Source: JAILLW01 sp045640525
GTDB taxonomy: Bacteria > Bacillota > Clostridia > Lachnospirales > Lachnospiraceae
Assembly (NCBI GenBank): GCA_045640525.1
Contig: JAZUFE010000015.1
Span: 1 to 7,372 of the forward strand
Length of the DNA stretch: 7,372 bases
Reading direction: 5' to 3'
The position numbers were made by a program, and so were the translations under genes. The notes below the pieces were generated by a model. The model was not told the origin of the DNA, searched no databases, and saw only the letters and a program-made list of their open reading frames with translations. Positions 6,407 through 7,372 of the stretch are shown here, piece after piece. The first letter of the stretch is position 1. Each line of letters begins with the position of its first letter.

Positions 6407-6415
6407 ATTATATCA
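6407..6415 (-). promoter_or_regulatory. Extended -10 promoter of the REC-Hpt / REC-REC / sstT operon
   Basis: On the minus strand this reads TGATATAAT: TGn plus a perfect TATAAT. No clear -35 is visible 16-18 bp upstream, as is common for extended -10 promoters. The start would be near 6400, giving a leader of about 60 nt that contains a near-palindromic stretch around TGCATGCA (about 6380-6388). The box lies 20 bp beyond the stop of the small gene upstream, so the operon can be transcribed independently of it. Confidence 0.6.
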
Positions 6416-6434
6416 TTTCGAGATTCCGAATTCT

Positions 6435-6728
6435 TCACTCTGCGTTCTCAAATATATATGGTTTCTTTTCATTATATTTGATTCTCATCGTTTGACCTTT
6501 AATCTCCGCTATTTCAGGATCCGGCAACGGATAAAAAGAATAATAGCCTCTCCTTTCCTTATCGCCGGCAAAATATGTTATTTCATACTCATAATAATCA
6601 AGTTCGCAATATCCTACTTTCGTTCTGCTTGCAGCCTTATTTCTTCTGCCGGTAAATGTTGCTGTTGTCTCTATCCATGACTTGGTTCTATTGCTATGCA
6701 GTTTCGAAAAAATTTCCAATAAATTCAT
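6435..6728 (-). CDS. Small protein of unknown function, possibly DUF3592-like
   Basis: A 97-residue, soluble, basic/aromatic protein I do not recognise with confidence. The pattern is a short amphipathic N-terminus (1-15), WIETTATFTGRR (18-29), a strand-rich section DYYEYEITYFAGDKERRGYY (44-63), and GQTMRIKYNEKKPYIF (78-93). The run of a G(K/R) strand, a Tyr-rich strand with a short turn, then G-x-x-(M/V)-x-(I/V)-x-Y-x-x-x-x-P, is reminiscent of DUF3592-type beta-barrel proteins, which often also carry membrane helices; this one has none. It starts at ATG 6728 behind AAAAGGA (6739-6745 on the complement) with 10-nt spacing. Same strand as the phosphorelay operon, but separated by about 96 bp holding the operon promoter, so co-function is not implied. 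The coding call rests on length, ribosome binding site and coherent protein composition. Confidence 0.68.
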   Translation of the reverse strand: MNLLEIFSKLHSNRTKSWIETTATFTGRRNKAASRTKVGYCELDYYEYEITYFAGDKERRGYYSFYPLPDPEIAEIKGQTMRIKYNEKKPYIFENAE

Positions 6729-6798
6729 GATTTATAATTCCTTTTAACCTCTTGGGGAATACTATCTTTTTGTAAAGCAACAATCATTTAATGAGTAA

Positions 6799-6807
6799 AA
6801 TATAACA
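6799..6807 (-). promoter_or_regulatory. Possible extended -10 promoter for the small unknown gene
   Basis: On the minus strand this reads TGTTATATT (TGn plus TATATT, 5 of 6). It is 70 bp upstream of the ATG at 6728. No convincing -35 at 17 bp (ATCACA). AT-rich surroundings make chance matches likely. Confidence 0.35.
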
Positions 6808-6889
6808 CAATACAAGTGATATGTGATACCCTATTTGCAAAATGTATAACATCAATCTCGGAAAGGTAATTTTTCACCTCTGACATAAA

Positions 6890-6905
6890 TATTCCCACTC
6901 AATAG
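6890..6905 (-). other. guaA 3'-end-like sequence, possible attachment-site remnant
   Basis: The minus strand reads CTATTGAGTGGGAATA. The last codons of guaA (GMP synthetase) in many bacteria encode Ile-Glu-Trp-Glu-stop as ATT GAG TGG GAA TAA/TAG, a known integration hotspot of genomic islands that duplicates a short core. Here the match spans the IEWE codons but not a whole gene: TAA precedes it by one codon, and TAT rather than a stop follows. It could be a left-over att copy, or chance. Confidence 0.35.
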
Positions 6906-6935
6906 ATTAACTCGTAACTATCGTGATTTCTGATA

Positions 6936-7009
6936 CTCTATTTTGAACCTATTCTCCATTTTTTCATCTCATACTTTTCTCATGCAAATTTTTTAGAGCC
7001 AAAATAGAG
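6936..7009. repeat. Spaced inverted repeat with an internal direct repeat
   Basis: CTCTATTTTG at 6936-6945 is the exact reverse complement of CAAAATAGAG at 7000-7009, separated by 54 bp. The right arm is embedded in AGAGCC-AAAAT-AGAGCC (6995-7011), a direct repeat with an 11-bp period. The spacing suits protein-binding arms more than an RNA hairpin. Function unknown. Confidence 0.4.
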
Positions 7010-7062
7010 CCAGTGCATCCTCATCGGGAACACGTAGTAAAGATCAGAAATGTGTCCAGTTA

Positions 7063-7090
7063 AGATTTGGAACGCATGCGTTCCAAATCT
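7063..7090. repeat. Perfect 28-bp palindrome
   Basis: AGATTTGGAACGCA is followed without a gap by its exact reverse complement, ending at 7090. It could be an operator or dimeric protein site, a hairpin terminator (tail TCTCTATATT is only weakly U-rich), or the outer part of the neighbouring insertion sequence. It does not extend further: the next pair outward is A/C. Confidence 0.85.
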
Positions 7091-7145
7091 CTATATTAGA
7101 GAATAGTCATAGAGTAAAATAATAGTTGGCAAAAATAATAAATAA

Positions 7146-7167
7146 GGGAAGAGGAAAACCTCTTCCC
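7146..7167 (-). terminator. Hairpin, terminator-like on the minus strand, ahead of the transposase
   Basis: GGGAAGAGG (7146-7154), AAAA loop, CCTCTTCCC (7159-7167): a perfect 9-bp stem. On the minus strand it is followed by TTATTTATTATTTTT, which looks like an intrinsic terminator for leftward transcription. On the plus strand an A-rich arm precedes and no U-run follows. It lies in the leader of the ISLre2-type transposase and might also limit read-through transcription across the element end. Confidence 0.55.
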
Positions 7168-7227
7168 AAACATACAGATAAATCTTAGTATTTAAGTTGC
7201 GAGAAATAAATATAAGGAGCTATCTGT

Positions 7228-7372
7228 ATGTCAACTATGTTAAATGAAGAAGGCTATACTTACAAGGAGTTAGAGAAAGAAATTTTTAGAATGGTATGTG
7301 AATGGGGACAGGTATTTACCAGAACCTTCCTCGAAGAGTACGATATATACCTTATGAATAACCGAGATAGGG
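7228..7372 (+). CDS. ISLre2-family (UPF0236) transposase, N-terminal fragment cut by window edge
   Basis: Forty-eight codons are visible from ATG 7228, preceded by a strong AAGGAG site at 7214-7219 with 8-nt spacing. The peptide has YTYKELEKEIFRMVCEWG (10-27) and LEEYDIYLMNNRDR (35-48), the opening of ISLre2/UPF0236-type transposases. Those begin with a helical ELE-type segment and continue with a (D/N)RDR-x-x-Y and a basic KGxR block, which here would fall outside the window. The catalytic part is not visible, so activity cannot be judged. No frameshift in the visible part. No clear promoter is seen; it may lie within 7091-7200. Confidence 0.82.
   Translation, partial: MSTMLNEEGYTYKELEKEIFRMVCEWGQVFTRTFLEEYDIYLMNNRDR

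Larger units (their letters stand above)
6729..7227. other. Non-coding, AT-rich region with mobile-element junction features
   Basis: About 500 bp without a convincing gene on either strand. From left to right it holds the ribosome binding site and possible promoter of the small minus-strand gene (to 6807), a guaA-3'-end-like sequence (6890-6905), paired CTCTATTTTG / CAAAATAGAG arms (6936-6945, 7000-7009) and a doubled AGAGCC (6995-7011), a perfect 28-bp palindrome (7063-7090), a 9-bp-stem hairpin (7146-7167) and the ISLre2-type transposase ribosome binding site (AAGGAG, 7214-7219). Much of it may be debris of past integrations, which is inference. Confidence 0.6.
7091..7372 (+). mobile_element. 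Left part of an ISLre2-type insertion sequence (outer boundary not resolved)
   Basis: The transposase start at 7228 and a leader of 100-200 bp place the left end somewhere between about 7020 and 7150. I cannot identify the terminal inverted repeat without its right-end partner, which is outside the window, so the start given is a guess placed just after the palindrome. The palindrome itself may belong to the element. Confidence 0.45.

Noticed and set aside
6788..6886. 32-residue minus-strand frame (MSEVKNYLSEIDV...) just after the guaA-like core
   Set aside because: Very short, no proper ribosome binding site, no recognised family; probably chance.
1..7372. CRISPR array, tRNA, rRNA, riboswitch
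   Set aside because: No regularly spaced repeats, no cloverleaf or rRNA-like stretch, and no leader resembling a known riboswitch were seen by eye.

Overview
The window is AT-rich, and its genes have strong purine-rich (AGGAGG-like) ribosome binding sites and sigma-A-type promoters with TGn-extended -10 boxes. With a CotH-family lipoprotein, multidomain receiver/Hpt proteins and IS605- and ISLre2-type elements, this suggests a low-GC Firmicute, most plausibly a Clostridia/Lachnospiraceae-type anaerobe. That placement is inference from gene style; no rRNA or other taxonomic marker is present.

Layout. Bases 1-299 are the right end of an IS200/IS605-type element: the last 52 codons of tnpB, a structured stretch expected to encode the omega/reRNA, and a subterminal hairpin followed by a TTCAC terminus. 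Immediately downstream is a promoter and a GNAT-type acetyltransferase gene (357-890, +). It converges with a PAP2-superfamily membrane phosphatase (899-1855, -, GTG start). A divergent promoter region (1856-2026) then serves the phosphatase leftward and a CotH-kinase-family lipoprotein rightward (2027-3313, +). The lipoprotein gene converges, with a 3-bp gap, on a three-gene leftward operon. In transcription order this is a REC-Hpt protein (6338-5304), a degenerate-REC plus REC protein (5307-4555, overlapping by ATGA), and the Na+/serine-threonine symporter SstT (4537-3317). Upstream of that operon is a small unrecognised protein (6728-6435, -) with its own likely promoter. Bases 6729-7227 hold no convincing gene. 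They carry a guaA-3'-end-like 16-bp sequence, short repeats resembling integration-site debris, a perfect 28-bp palindrome, and the leader of an ISLre2-type transposase that starts at 7228 and runs off the window.

How it fits together. The most coherent unit is the phosphorelay pair: a receiver plus Hpt and a double receiver, with no histidine kinase and no DNA-binding output domain in the window, apparently co-transcribed with sstT. The kinase must lie elsewhere if the relay works. The other genes (GNAT, PAP2, CotH-like lipoprotein) look like independent single-gene units. Mobile DNA bounds the window on both sides, so the block looks like a chromosomal segment subject to insertion. I see no clear evidence of a wholly new system. 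The best leads are the kinase-less relay linked to sstT, the TnpB guide region abutting the GNAT promoter, and the palindrome/guaA-like junction beside the ISLre2 element.
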